This document shows, piece by piece, positions 23,693 to 34,860 of a stretch of 64,000 bases of DNA; the first letter of the stretch is position 1; each line of letters starts with the position of its first letter. Location: assembly GCA_025738555.1 (NCBI GenBank), contig JAOVFP010000001.1:930001-994000 (forward strand). The letters run 5' to 3'. Below the pieces are notes generated by a model. That model was not told where the DNA came from and did no database searches. It was given only the letters and a program-made list of their open reading frames with translations. This stretch comes from Cyathus striatus (Eukaryota; Basidiomycota; Agaricomycetes; Agaricales; Nidulariaceae). The translations under genes and the position numbers were made by a program.

Positions 23693-24985
23693 AGGACCCC
23701 TGAAAATGCCTACCAAGGCTTGGTCCCATTTCAGACAAAACGGCGGCCGTTAGGCCGCCAGGTCTGATCCGAATCAGACATTTTCAGCCCAAAAATCGAT
23801 GAAATGCATGAGTTGACATTAAGACAATAATGGGCTGGTTGGAGTAAAGGCTGATCTAAAAATCAGACATATAGTAGGATGATATGGTTCAGTTATTAGG
23901 TCGCTGGCAAAAAAAATTGTTTAAAGAGTGCACATTCGACGTTGTGTTTTGTTAAGGTAATTAAGGATGGCCAAGCTTTTACTAGTACTGCCTGTAGTAG
24001 CCGGAGACTCTGTCTAGTAACTTCAAGGGTTTGTGTAATATTCTGTGAATATAGAAACTCAACTCACGTTCCGTTTTATAAAGAACTCATTTTTACCACC
24101 ATTACTATTGCATCCCCAAACAGCAAATATTGGGTCCGATAACAAGTTAACTCTCGGTGATTTTGGTATTGTCTTCGCTAATAACATGGTTGTGATTCCA
24201 AAGGCACGTAGAAAAGTTGTGTCTACGCTCTCTACTATACAATTGTTACTCCTTTTTTTCAGTTCTTGTTATCTATGCTAGAACAGGAGGATTGAATGGC
24301 CGTCATGCCGCTCATGAAGAGACAAAAGATATAACCGCAAACTCATATATTGGTGTTAACGTTCAACGTTCAGGTCTTTGAGCAGTTCAGCAAAGCTTGA
24401 ACTTGTTTATATCTCTGACTGATAACACTGCTCGTTTCTACACTAGACAATTCACCTTTTTACCGTCATTGGCTTTCCTATCGCGCCTCACCGCTTTACC
24501 GACAATTCAAAATTCAGGGATGAAGTTACAGTTAAGTAATGATGTTGATACGTAGCTTTACAGTAATCTCAAGAACTCTCAATTATTATTGGAAGAGACT
24601 ATCAGCCTATCACAGAAGAAGAAACCCGCCCAAAACTCGATTAATATGTAGTACAGGTATATTTATGTATCTTACTAGTATGAAACGATCATAAATATGT
24701 TGTACCATATCTAGGACCTGTGCTGTTTGACCTATAGCCTCCTACAGCAGCGCCATAGCACCTCCTAGACTGGGCTGGCGCGATTTTAGGCTAAATTTGA
24801 GGCCTGATCCTGTTTTCAGACATTTTTGACGCTCTGGAAGGCCTAAGGCAAAATTCAGACAAATTTTCGAAAATTTTGGAAGGCTTGATCCGGTTCAGAC
24901 ATTTTTGGCCCAAAACAGCAAAAATCCATGCAGACAAATCAACCGTCCCACAGACCAAGCCTTGGTAGGCATTTTCAGGGGTCCT
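23693..24985. mobile_element. Non-autonomous TIR DNA transposon, 1293 bp
   Basis: Perfect terminal inverted repeats of 33 bp (start AGGACCCCTGAAAATGCCTA; the right copy ends at 24985), flanked by a perfect 8-bp duplication CTGGTTCC (23685-23692 and 24986-24993). Subterminal words (TTCAGACA, GATCCG/CGGATC) are also repeated in inverted order, and a GC hairpin (GGCGGCC..GGCCGCC) sits near the left end. No transposase frame is visible. Internal short frames (about 24130-24380) are unrecognised. The 8-bp duplication fits hAT- or Mutator-like transposases. Confidence 0.9.
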
Positions 24986-24993
24986 CTGGTTCC

Positions 24994-25571
24994 ATTAGTA
25001 TATACATACAACTTGATACAAGGCGTGAATATCGTAAGACGTAATCAGGGCCGGGTCCACTCGAACTCCTCCCGGCGGGCCGTGCCAAGTTCTCAAAATA
25101 ACTCTGACATTGCCAACCAATGCATCACATGTCGTCTCGGCTACCTAGCCGTTGGCACTGGGTAGCCGACACTACATCATATGCATCACATCGGTCCCTA
25201 GGTCTGTGTTCCCTGACTGGCAAGTAATCTTGTCCTCTCACAAGCTCCTCACCCCAATTATCACTCGCACTCAAGTGGACTGTAAATCGTCTCTGAATCG
25301 TCTTATTCGACAAATCACGTTCTTAATTATGCACTATGAACTTCGACTGGAGGTTGTTCTTTACTCATTTCCGATTCTTAGTTCTCTGGTACTGTTTTCT
25401 TCGCTTCGAGCTTCATCTAGTCTGACGGGCTTCACGGTAAACTCGCACTATTGTCTTTTTAGGTACGCACAAAGCACCTCCACCTCTTCATGACAGTTAG
25501 ACTATCATGTTCTCATGCCTTTATCAGCGTGTGCTCATACTACGGATATTCTAGACCATCTACTCTCATGC
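24994..25571. other. Intergenic, upstream of the intact GMC gene
   Basis: No gene. The last 100 bp are shared with the region upstream of GMC copy 2. Confidence 0.5.
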
Positions 25572-25578
25572 TATATAA
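25572..25578 (+). promoter_or_regulatory. TATA box of GMC copy 3
   Basis: TATATAA, 37 bp upstream of the ATG at 25615. The corresponding site before dead copy 2 has changed to CTATAAGTATAA. Confidence 0.5.
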
Positions 25579-25614
25579 CTGAACTTGCAAATGCATTCTT
25601 GATAGAGCACCAGC

Positions 25615-27801
25615 ATGCCATCAAAGTATTTTACCACTATCGACGAACTTCCACACCACGGATATGACTTCATTATTGTAGGAGGTACCATATCCGTATC
25701 ACACCCATATCCAGTACTACTAAATAACTTTACAAGGTGGAAATGCTGGCTGCGTCCTCGCAAACCGACTATCCGAGAATCCCAACACTAAGGTACTTTT
25801 GATTGAAGCTGGCTTTGCGTACGTCCATTCATACTTTCCTACCGTATAATCGATATAATTACTTATGCACTGACAGTGCTGATGGAAATGTACACACAGA
25901 AGTCCCATTCCTAGGCGTGACACTCCCAGGATCCGAAATGGATTGGAAATTTACGACTGTTCCGCAGAAGGGGCTCAATGGACGTAGTGCTCCCTGTACT
26001 CGAGGCTTGGTAGTAGGCGGGTGTAGTGTTATCAGTACGTCCCTTTACTTTCTTTACTTCGTATTGCTAAATGTATGCAGATCTATTGACATGGAACAGA
26101 GGCGCAAATGATGTATGGAACCGATGGGCTACGATAACAGGAAACGAAGGGTGGGCGTGGAAGAATGTCGAAAAATACTATAAGAAAGTGTGTCTCCATT
26201 CTTTTGCTCTCCCTATCAAAAACGTGACATCCATATAGACATGTAAACTCGTCCCGCCAGCGGACAATCATGACACTACATCCCAAATCATCCCCTCGGC
26301 GCACGGTACGAACGGTGCCATCGAAATCAGTGTCCCAGGGTATCCGACGCAACTCGATAAACGCATCGAAGACTCTGTGAAGGAGCTTGGTGGAAGATTT
26401 GCTTGGAACGAGGATCTGAATGCGGGAAAGTGTATTGGCATTGGTATGTTTATGACTTATAATAGTCTAGTACTTACATGCTGACGCAGGTGATATCTAG
26501 GTTATATGCCATCAACTGTAGGAAGTGGTAAACGTAGCAGCGCAGCAACTGGATACCTTCTCCCCGCTCTCGAGAGGACGAATCTGACAGTGCTGATAGG
26601 TTGGCAAGTAACTAAGCTTCTACCCACCGGCACTAAAGATGGGGAACCGGTAGTGCAGACCGTCGAGCTTGCAAAACGCGACGAACCAGGTTCGTATACT
26701 CATCATTATTCCTCTCCAATTATAACTTTCACTTTAGAGAATCGCCATACGCTAAAGGCGAAGAACGAAATAATCCTAAGCGCTGGCGTAGTTGGCTCCC
26801 CACACATCCTACTGCTCTCCGGTCTCGGTCCTACCGCTCAACTCAAATCTCACGGGATAGAGACAATACTCGATATACCGGACGTAGGAAGCCACTGGTT
26901 AGATCAACCCTACCTCGCGAGCCACTTCCGCGTGAATTCAACTGACACATTCGATGACCTCCTTCGAAGTCCATCAGAATTCGGTGCTAGAATGCAAGAA
27001 TGGACGGAAAGCAAGACAGGACTGTTCGTCGATTCCCCAGCTAACATACAGGGGTATTGGAAGTTGCCTGAATCTCCCTCTGGGGGGTGGGATAAGAGCT
27101 GGGGAACAGAGAAGGATCCTGCTAGTGGACCCGGATCAGGTAACCTGGAGATGATATTTGTAGATGGGTATGCCTCTTTCGGTAAAGCTGAACATCCTAA
27201 AGAGGGGAACTACATGACGCTGTTAACTGCCGTCGCGAGTCCATTATCTGGTAGGTCGTTTCCTCCTTCCCAGTGCATCCCACTAGATAACACATAACAA
27301 AGAGGGTTCAATTACGCTTGCCTCTGCGGATCCGTTCGCCCATCCTTTAATCGACCCAAACATTCTAACCCACCCATTCGATCTGAAAGCAATGGTACAA
27401 GCAATCAAAGACATCCAAATACTCCTTACCGCTACCTCCTGGGCTGGATTCATACGTGAGCCCATAGGCCCGCTCGCAGAAGCAACGACAGATGAAACGA
27501 TGACTGAACTCATAATAAACTCCTCTCTGCCTTTCAACCATCCCTGTGGCACTGTGCGTATGGGAAAGAAGGGGGAGGGTGTCGTAGATCCCAACGGTGT
27601 AGTATGGGGAGTACAGGGTCTGAGAGTCGTTGATGCGAGCATTTTTGTGAGTTTTATTTTTATTTTTCTGAGCTTTATGTTGCCAGGCTGATACTGCGAT
27701 GAATCAAGCCGACACTTGCGGAGTGTCATATTCAGGCACTGGTGTATATTGCTGCGGAGAGAATTGCGGATGTTGTTAAGGCGAAGTATGGGATTGAGTA
27801 A
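25615..27801 (+). CDS. GMC-family FAD oxidoreductase (alcohol oxidase/dehydrogenase-like), intact
   Basis: Eight exons: 25615-25684, 25737-25818, 25877-26034, 26081-26187, 26239-26443, 26501-27250, 27303-27646 and 27709-27801, all in frame, 602 aa, the normal family length. FAD-binding N-terminus: YDFIIVGG then GGNAGCVLANRLSENPN and VLLIEAG. The second GMC signature is around VVGGCSVINLLTWNRG. The substrate domain has AGVVGSPHILLLSGLGP (GMC signature 2). The catalytic C-terminus has FNHPCGTVRMG and CHIQALVYIAAERIADVVK, with both expected His residues. No obvious secretion signal at the N-terminus, so probably intracellular. Substrate unknown; aryl- or aliphatic alcohols are usual. It is the only working copy of three. 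Confidence 0.92.
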
Positions 27802-28339
27802 TGAGTAAATTGAATGGAACGAGGGGTTTTTAAACCGTTTAGGGAATTGTGATTGTGTACGCCGTCGGCTCTCGTTTGTTACGCGATAACTTGTGTTCTA
27901 TTAATTGTTTAGGAGGGAATGAAGTTGGTCTATTTCGTATACGTTCGACATTAATCCTGGCGAAGATCTTCTTGCACAAATGTTTAACTTTTCCTCAAGT
28001 CTTTGTTGAGTCTTTGCAGTATATTTATATACATATGTAACGGCTTATATGTACACCCATGTAGTCTAACTGGAATGATGATTGGAACCCCCTCCGGAGT
28101 GATCGAGTAATAAGTGATACATACAGGCTAGCCTATATTTAAACTAGGTTTTGATTGATGGAGAAAATCCCCCACAGCACTTGCCACCCGTCTTACAGTA
28201 ACCCTTCCGTATACACCTTACCAATCATTATAATTTATATAGAGATGGTCTATCAGAAGATGATCATGGGAAATCATTTACGCCGCATTCATTGTTTACT
28301 GCATCTCATCGATTCATCGATTCATCTATGCAGTGACCG
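27802..28339. other. Intergenic, no gene seen
   Basis: Between the GMC gene and the MDR gene promoter. Only short, featureless open frames. Confidence 0.5.
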
Positions 28340-28348
28340 TATATAAAG
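28340..28348 (+). promoter_or_regulatory. TATA box of MDR gene 1
   Basis: TATATAAAG, 61 bp before the ATG at 28409. The same TATATAAAG lies 54 bp before the ATG of the paralogue at 31241, showing a shared promoter. Confidence 0.6.
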
Positions 28349-28408
28349 TATGCTAGAGGGCTTATCATATCCTTTAATAACCCAGCCCATCTCCCAGTAA
28401 CAGATATC

Positions 28409-29695
28409 ATGTCGCAGCAGAAAGCTATCTTCCTTGAAGGCGTAGGGGGTGACTTCGTACTTCGTGCGACAGAAATCTACACACCAGCAGCCGGAGAGCT
28501 TCTCGTTAAGATAAGAGCAGCAGCCCTCAACCCTGCCGACTGGAAAATTGGGAAGTACGACCTAGGCTTTCTCAAATTCCCCGTAATCCTAGGACTAGAC
28601 ATCGCTGGAGATGTTGTGGAGGTAGGAGAAGGTGTTCAGGGTTTTGAAAAAGGTGATAGAGTGTAAGGATATCGTTATCAGCTGCACGAATATTTCATTT
28701 AGACCGTTTCTACAGCTTTTTCCAAGGTGACTTTACGCGTCGTAACACTGGATTTCAACAGTACACGACAGCTCCCGCTGTTAGAACTGCTAAGGTCGGT
28801 TGTATTAACTTTTATTCATCTAGGTATTCCCCTGCTCTGATATGGAACACTTAAATAGATTCCAACTGCGTGGTCCTATGACCAAGCTGCGACCCTTCCT
28901 ATAGCGTTAATCACTGCGTGGACAGGGATGTATCATAAGTTGCCTCTTGGACTAGGACTTTCTGGCCCGACATCTCTGCACGATTCGCCTAAAGGGAAAT
29001 ATGCAAATACTCCGATCGTCATACTTGGAGGTGCAAGTTCGGTGGGACAGATCGGTGAGAACATCGTTTTGTCAGTCTGAAGACATTTGGCACGTACTAA
29101 TAAATTATCGTTTATCAGCAATCCAACTCGCGAGGTTCTCCGGGCTCTCACCTATAATTACAACTGCTTCACTGAAGCACGAGTCAATTCTAAAGTCCCT
29201 TGGAGCAACACATCTCATTGATCGCTCTCTTCCACTATCCTCTCTCCCTGCTGAAGTCGCGAATATCACTGGGAAACCAATAGCACTGGTATATGATGCC
29301 ATTACATCTCAGGAAACGTTGCAAGCAGGATATGATCTGCTTGCCAATGGCGGAACAATTGCTTCTGTTAATCCCGATGTGAAAATCAATGAGAGTGAAG
29401 GCAGTGGAAAGACGGTTATCCAAGCTTCTGCCTACGCTCTTGCACCTCCTGAGAATGTACAACTGGTTAAAGAGATCTATGGGATGATAACTTCGTTCTT
29501 GGAATCCGGTGCGATTGTTGTGAGTTTCTTGATTTTATCATAGGGGTGATCGCGAGTGACTAATTCAATCTGTAGCCTAACAGGGTGGAAGTACTTCCTA
29601 ACGGGCTCCGTGGTGTTTTTGAAGGACTGAAGCGTCTCGAGAATAATCAAGTCTCTGCAGGCAAACTTGTCTTGCATCCAGATGAGACTGATTAA
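28409..29695 (+). CDS. Quinone-oxidoreductase-like MDR enzyme (zinc-independent alcohol dehydrogenase fold), copy 1
   Basis: Five exons: 28409-28662, 28716-28794, 28859-29054, 29119-29519 and 29576-29695, giving 349 aa. The N-terminal GroES-like domain has AAALNPADWKIGKYD, FPVILGLDIAGDVVEVG and GDRV. The Rossmann domain has the nucleotide-binding loop VILGGASSVGQIA, then HLIDRS and VYDAIT. The C-terminus (LRGVFEGLKRLENNQVSAGKLVLHP) is typical of fungal enoyl-reductase/quinone-reductase relatives. No structural zinc lobe is visible. It probably reduces activated double bonds or quinones with NADPH. Its duplicate follows at 31241 and a dead 3' fragment lies at 47985. Confidence 0.92.
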
Positions 29696-29972
29696 TGCCG
29701 TAATATCCATCCGTCCAACTAGTGAATTGTTGGTGAACTGTAAATGTAGTTCTCAGGTCGGATTTGAATGTATGTACGTAGGCTTCGAGGAGATATATTG
29801 TCACCTCTAACATTCCATCTGGAGACATTATGAATCATCTATAGAACCGACTTCTAAATCATATTGCACATGACACTTTGTCGTCTTCGCCATTATAAGT
29901 TATTATAAATGAACGAGCGAATGTAATTAACAATCGTGGTGGTGAACGGAAAGTTACGCGAGGAGGGAGTAG
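29696..29972. other. Intergenic; tail shared with other duplicated blocks
   Basis: The stretch from about 29880 (ttataagttattataa..acaatcgtggtggtgaa..gaaag) recurs at 32480, 42200 and 48350, always between an MDR or F-box 3' end and broken glycoprotein genes. No gene. Confidence 0.6.
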
Positions 29973-31158
29973 TTAGTTGGTATTGAGTTGGTAGTATGAC
30001 TTGATTAGGACGGAACCAGAATCACGTGGCCGTGTATCTGGTCTGTGCGGGCACCGACTACAACTTGTAGATTCAACGCCATAGCTAAACAATCGCAGTG
30101 GCCAGCAGAAATCGTCCGTGTGGTCGACACACCAGAAATCAGGGATATACACCTCCAAAGGCTAAATTATGACGTATTCTCAGCTCGCTGAATCTCTCGG
30201 TGCAATCAATACTATGTATGCCCTACACCGCCCACTTCCCTGAACCCAACGTGGTAGGAGGCCGTCAGGAAGGCGAGATGATTGCCTGGTGCACCAAACC
30301 CATGCACGGTACCCGCTTGATTCCCAAGGGTGCGCTCATAGGCACCCAATGGATCCGTACTCCCTCCTACGTAGCTGTCATCGGCTTCCTCGACCAGACG
30401 AAAAGCAATATTTAGTGTGGCGACTGTGGAGGCGAGATGGACCCTCATGGTGCCGATCTTCGTGGTAATCCCCTCGGTGGGCCTGTGTACTCCAATGCCT
30501 GAGGCCATGGCGTGGAGGACTATACGCTTATGATCGAGTGGTACGAGTACGTCGTTCCTGTCCTCTTTCTGAAACTGTACTAATGAGATTAAAACTTCGT
30601 AAGCGGTAACCAATTCTACCTCAAGGCATGCGACACCTCCGACTCCGACGACGATAGGCGTTGCAAACACATCTACTACCGAGTAGGCTGCGCCTACAGC
30701 AATGCTTAAAACAGCGTATTTTTATCCTGTGAAGGTGAGAATCAGGCATACACGCCTCCGAAGGCTAAATTATGACGTCCTCTCAGCCCGCTGCATCTCT
30801 CGGTGCAATCAGTATTGTGCCCTATACTGCCCACTTCCCTGCGGCAAGCAAATGAGTCACCTACACCTGCGCGAAGATTCAGTCAAAGTTGGCTGGGGTT
30901 ACTGCTAATGTGACAAATGTCACACCTACGAGCCCTGCCACGGGGTTTTCGTCCGCTGTAATGGGGAGCGTTATGGTTGCGGAGGCAGCTGTCAAGACTA
31001 CTGTTAAAGCGAGTGTGACTGCTGAAAGCACGGAGAGCATGAGCAATGACGCATGTGACGACGCTGATATCGATGTCGATTTTGGTTGGTTGTATTCTCG
31101 GCATCGTTTTCTTTCGTATTTGGGTGCGTTATGGCGAGGGGCAAGAGGCACGTGGTAG
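29973..31158 (+). pseudogene. Secreted macrofage-activating-glycoprotein-like gene, decayed copy 1
   Basis: Plus-strand fragments of a basidiomycete secreted family usually annotated as macrofage activating glycoprotein: GEMIAWCTKPMHGTRLIPKG and RTPSYVAVIGFLDQTK (30268-30415), GGEMDPHGADLRGNPLGGPV (about 30430), NQFYLKACDTSDSDDDRR (about 30610) and SLGAISIVPYTAHFPAAS (about 30790-30850), then a Ser/Thr/Ala-rich tail. TAG at 30416, a TGA near 30500, a TAA near 30705 and a TGA at 30851 break it. The first 200 bp are rearranged: a stretch resembling other copies lies in the opposite orientation (29973-30158). There is no signal peptide exon. Confidence 0.7.
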
Positions 31159-31178
31159 CTGGCTGCTAGCAGCTAGTG

Positions 31179-31187
31179 TATATAAAG
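31179..31187 (+). promoter_or_regulatory. TATA box of MDR gene 2
   Basis: TATATAAAG, 54 bp upstream of the ATG, in the same context as the promoter of MDR gene 1. Confidence 0.55.
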
Positions 31188-31240
31188 CATGCAAGGAGGC
31201 TTCATTGATCATATCTCCCATCTCCTATCTCCACGATATC

Positions 31241-32425
31241 ATGTCTCAGCAGAAAGCTCTCATCCTTGATGGCGTAGGCTATGATTTCACACTTCGTACG
31301 ATAAATATCCATACACCAGCTGCCGGAGAGCTTCTCGTGAGGGTAATAGCTGTAGCTCTTAAACCCTTCGACCGGGAACTTCTGCTGCGCGATCACGGCT
31401 TACTCACATTTCCAGCAATCTTAGGACAAGATATCGCTGGAGATGTTGTGGAAGTTGGAAAAGGTGTTGAGGATTTTGCTATAGGCGATAAAGTGTAAAG
31501 ACATTGTTATTAGTTGCATCGATATTCCACTTAGACCGTTTCTACAGCTTTTTCCATGGTAACTTCACGCCCCGTAACGGTGGATTTCAACAGTACACGA
31601 CTTCTCCTGCTTATAGAACTGCTAAGGTAAGCTGTATGAAACTCTTCTAATCTAGGTACTTCGCTTGCTGATATTGAATATTGAATAGATTCCAGAGTCA
31701 TGGTCCTATGATCAAATTGTATCCCTTCCTCTATCATTATTCACTGCGTGGGGAGCGATGTTTCATAATGATGAAACTGGAATTTCTGGACCAACATCTT
31801 CAGAAACTCCAATCGTCATATTCAAACAAAATTCAAGTTCGGTGGGAAATCTCGGTGAGAACGTTTCGTCAGTTTTGAAAGCATCTGGCATTTACTAATA
31901 AATTATCTTTTATCAGTAACGCAATTCGCATCATTCACTGGGACCTTCTCAGAAATAAGGACATCTGAAAACTTTTCTTCATTAGCCCCTCTCCCCCCCA
32001 ATTTGTGGCTTGTGTACGATACTATTTCATCGAGTGAAACGTTGTACACGGCATATCATCTTCTTCCCAAAGGTGGAACTTTTATCTCTGTTAATCGCGA
32101 GTCGGTGAATATCGGTGTAGTGATAGGCAATGGGAAGACATATTTCCGAGCTTATAACTACGCTGTCGCACCTCCTCCTGCGCATGAACCGCGGATCAAA
32201 GAGGTGTATGCGATGATACCTTCGTTCTTGGCATCCGGTAGGATTTCCGTGAGTTTTTTTCATTTTGTCTTGAGGGTGATCGCGAGTAGCTAACTTAACT
32301 TGTAGCCCGGCAATGTAGAAGTACTTCCTAACGGACTTAATGGCATTTCTGTAGGACTGAATCGTCTCGTGAATAATCCAGGCTCCGCAGTCACACTTGT
32401 CTTGCATCCAGGTGCAACTGTGTAG
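31241..32425 (+). CDS. Quinone-oxidoreductase-like MDR protein, copy 2, shortened and diverged
   Basis: Five exons: 31241-31494, 31548-31626, 31689-31854, 31917-32248 and 32306-32425. The frame is open throughout (316 aa) and intron positions match copy 1. It is 33 aa shorter: most of the Rossmann segment between the nucleotide loop and VYDxI is replaced by a short FSEIRTSENFSSLAPLPP stretch, and the loop GGASSVG of copy 1 is KQNSSSVG here. In copy 1, NADPH binding depends on these parts, so copy 2 may be an inactive or new-function protein, or a young pseudogene that has not yet acquired a stop. Confidence 0.65.
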
Positions 32426-32639
32426 TGCTGTTATATCCCTTCAGCTAGTGAATTGTTGTGAATTGAAAATATATTTCTTGTTCGTCTTCGCCATTACAAG
32501 TTATTATAAGTAAACGAGTGCAATTAACGATCGTGATGGTAGTGAGAGGAAAGTCACGCAAGGAGGAAGTAAGTAGCTGGTAAGTAGGACGGAAAGGGAG
32601 ACTTTTCAGAATCACGTAGATGCCGAGAACACATCCCCC

Positions 32640-33430
32640 CACAGCGATACGCCTGAGATCACCAGCGTCGTCGCATCATGCATCACTCACCGCGCTCTCA
32701 CCGGTTCCAATGGCGCTCCCACTGCCTTAACAGCCGCCTCTGCATCCATAACGCTCTTCGTAACAATGGACGAAAGACCCTAGCAGAGCTCGTAGGGGTG
32801 ACATTTGCCGAATCAACAGTAACCCCTGTCAACACCGAGTAAATCTCCGCGCTGGTGTATGTGACACAGTTCCTAAGTCCTTGTCGTGGGGATGCAGGCA
32901 GTGTAGGGCGTAGTGCTGATTGCACCGAGGGAGTCAGCGAGCTGGGAGCACGCCATGATTTGGTTTTTGGAGGTGCATATCACTGATTCTCGCCTTCATA
33001 GGATACAAAAGCGCCATGTTGAGCGTTGTTGAGGGACGTTGTAGGCGCAGCCTATTCGACCGAAGGTGCGCCGGCAGTACCTATCGTGGTCGGAGTCTGA
33101 GGGGACGCATGGTTTAAGGCAGAATTGGTTGCTGCCAATGAAGCTTTTGTATCATTAACACAGTTTGACCAAGAGGACAGGAAAGACCCACTTGTGCCAC
33201 TCGATCACTTGAGTACAGTCCTCTATGCCATGGCCACACACATTGGAGTACATAAGTTCACCGAACGCGAAGATACTATAGGCACCATGAAGATCCATCT
33301 CGCCTCCCCAGTCGCCCAATTGGATGTTGATCTTCGTCCAGTTCAGGCTTGTCAGAATCACGTGGCCGTGTACCTGGTCTGTGCGCGCCCGGACTAAAGC
33401 CAAACGATCAGAGGCTAGCAGAATCCGTCA
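32640..33430 (-). pseudogene. Secreted glycoprotein-like gene, decayed copy 2
   Basis: Minus-strand remnants: GDWGGEMDLHGA (about 33300), IEWHKWVFPVLL (about 33195), then NQFCLKPCVPSDSDHDRYC and RIGCAYNVP (about 33030-33130), LGAISTTPYTA and NCVTYTSAEI (about 32850-32930). Frameshifts and stops separate the pieces. Plus-strand open frames over the same DNA are antisense shadows. Confidence 0.65.
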
Positions 33431-33439
33431 GTGTGGTCG

Positions 33440-33905
33440 ATACACCAGAAATTATTAGCACCACTGCATCATTGCTCCTACTCTCCGCGCTCTCCACGAT
33501 CTCAATGGCGCTCCCACTTGACTTAACAGTAATCTCAACAGCCGCCTCACCACCCGTAACGCTCCCTGTGACAGCGGACGAAAAACCCGTAGCAGAGTCT
33601 GTAGGGATGACATTTGCCGTAAGCAGTAGCCCCCGTCAACAACGAGTAAATCTCCACGCTGGTGTAGATGACACACTTGCTTGTCCCAAGGAGGTGGGTG
33701 GCGTAGGGTATAGTGCTGATTTCAACGAGGGATTCAACGGGCTAAGAATATGTCATGATTTGGCTTTCGGAGGTGTATATCCCCGCGAAACCTTGGTTCT
33801 CGCCGTCGCAGGATACGAATGCACCGTTTTGAGCGTTGTTGGGAACGTCGTAAGCACAGCCGATGTGGTCAAAGTTGTACTCGCAGTACCTATAGTCGTC
33901 GGAGT
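33440..33905 (-). pseudogene. Secreted glycoprotein-like gene, decayed copy 3 (3' part)
   Basis: Middle and C-terminal part only: IDSDDYRYCEYNFDHIGCAY, NNAQNGAFVSCDGENQGF and GIYTSESQIMTYSQPAE are readable at about 33730-33905. The Ser/Thr/Ala-rich tail follows out of frame (33455-33676). Its 5' side is fused directly to the C-terminal ..SVTYTS of the next copy, a tandem-duplication scar. Confidence 0.65.
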
Positions 33906-34860
33906 CGATGCTAGTGTAGGTGACACTTGCTTGTCGCAGGGAGGCGGGCAGTGTAGAGCATAGTGCTGATTGCAGTTCGGCCGGCTGAGAGCAAGTCATG
34001 ATTTGGCCTTCGGAGGTGTATATCCCCGAGAAATCTTGATTCAGGCCATCATAAATACAAACGCGCCGTTTTGAGCGTCGTTGAGGACGTTGTGGGCGTA
34101 GCCTATTCGGTCATAGGTGCATTCGCAGCACCTATCGTCGTCGGGGTTGGAGGGGTTGCATGTTTTAAGCTGAATTAGTTGCCGCCAATAAAGCTTTTGT
34201 ATCATTAGCACACAGCTTGAGCAAGAGAAAAAGAAAGACGTACTTGTGCCACTTGATGACTTGCGTATAGTCCTCCCTGCTTGGCCCCACGCATTGGAGC
34301 AGATGATCCCACCGAGAGGATTACCACGGAGATTGGCACCATGAGGGTCAATCTCGCCTCTCCTGTCGCCAAACTGGATGTTGATGTTCGTCAGGTCGAG
34401 GGAGCCGATGATAGCTACGTGGGAGAGTAGGTATCCTTTGGATGCCTGCGAGTACCGTGCCCGGGCTAGGTGCATCAAGCGACCATCTCGCATTCGTAGT
34501 GCCTACTACCATGTTGTGTTTAGGTGGACCCCAGAGGCAGACATCTAGTTACAACGAGAGGAAGAGGAAGAGGAAGGGAAACGTTAGCGTTAGCGTAATG
34601 GTAGAAGTGAAAGGGTGGAAATGTACCTTTGATGGAGTTCATGAAGGAGGTTCTGCACCGGGATTCTTAGCCTTTGGTGGTGAATTTGCAGAGGCTGTGG
34701 CCGTATTGGGCGCCGCGATGAGGATGGTTTCTGTGTCCACTGTTGACTTGGTAGGGCTAAACGAGACACCGTCAATGAAACCTATTATGGTAAAATTGCA
34801 GGAGGAACCCACCACACCAGTGGGCCATGGAAAGTGTTTCTCGATCAGCTAACAGCGAGG
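33906..34860 (-). pseudogene. Secreted glycoprotein-like gene, decayed copy 4
   Basis: Reading from about 34860 down, the order of the family is preserved: an N-terminal Thr/Ala-rich piece (about 34700-34850), NINIQFGDRRGEIDPHGANL and GNPLGGIICSNAWG (about 34300-34390), CNPSNPDDDRCCECTYDRIG (about 34110-34170) and NDAQNGAF (about 34080), then the VTYTS end near 33920. It is broken by frameshifts and lacks a clean signal-peptide exon. Confidence 0.65.

Noticed and set aside
24130..24180. Protein-kinase-like DNKLTLGDFGI inside the TIR element
   Set aside because: The resemblance to a DFG motif is a single short match; no catalytic loop or Lys is found around it.
30212..30670. Minus-strand 152-codon frame (MFATPIVVGVGGVAC..)
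   Set aside because: Here the family motifs (CTKPMHGTRLIP, GGEMDPHGAD, NQFYLKACD) read on the plus strand, so this is the antisense shadow. The same antisense pattern appears in other copies, confirming it.
33349..33963. Plus-strand 204-codon frame (MSESRGRVPGLCAPG..)
   Set aside because: It is antisense to a glycoprotein pseudogene whose minus-strand frame shows family motifs; the antisense frame has none.
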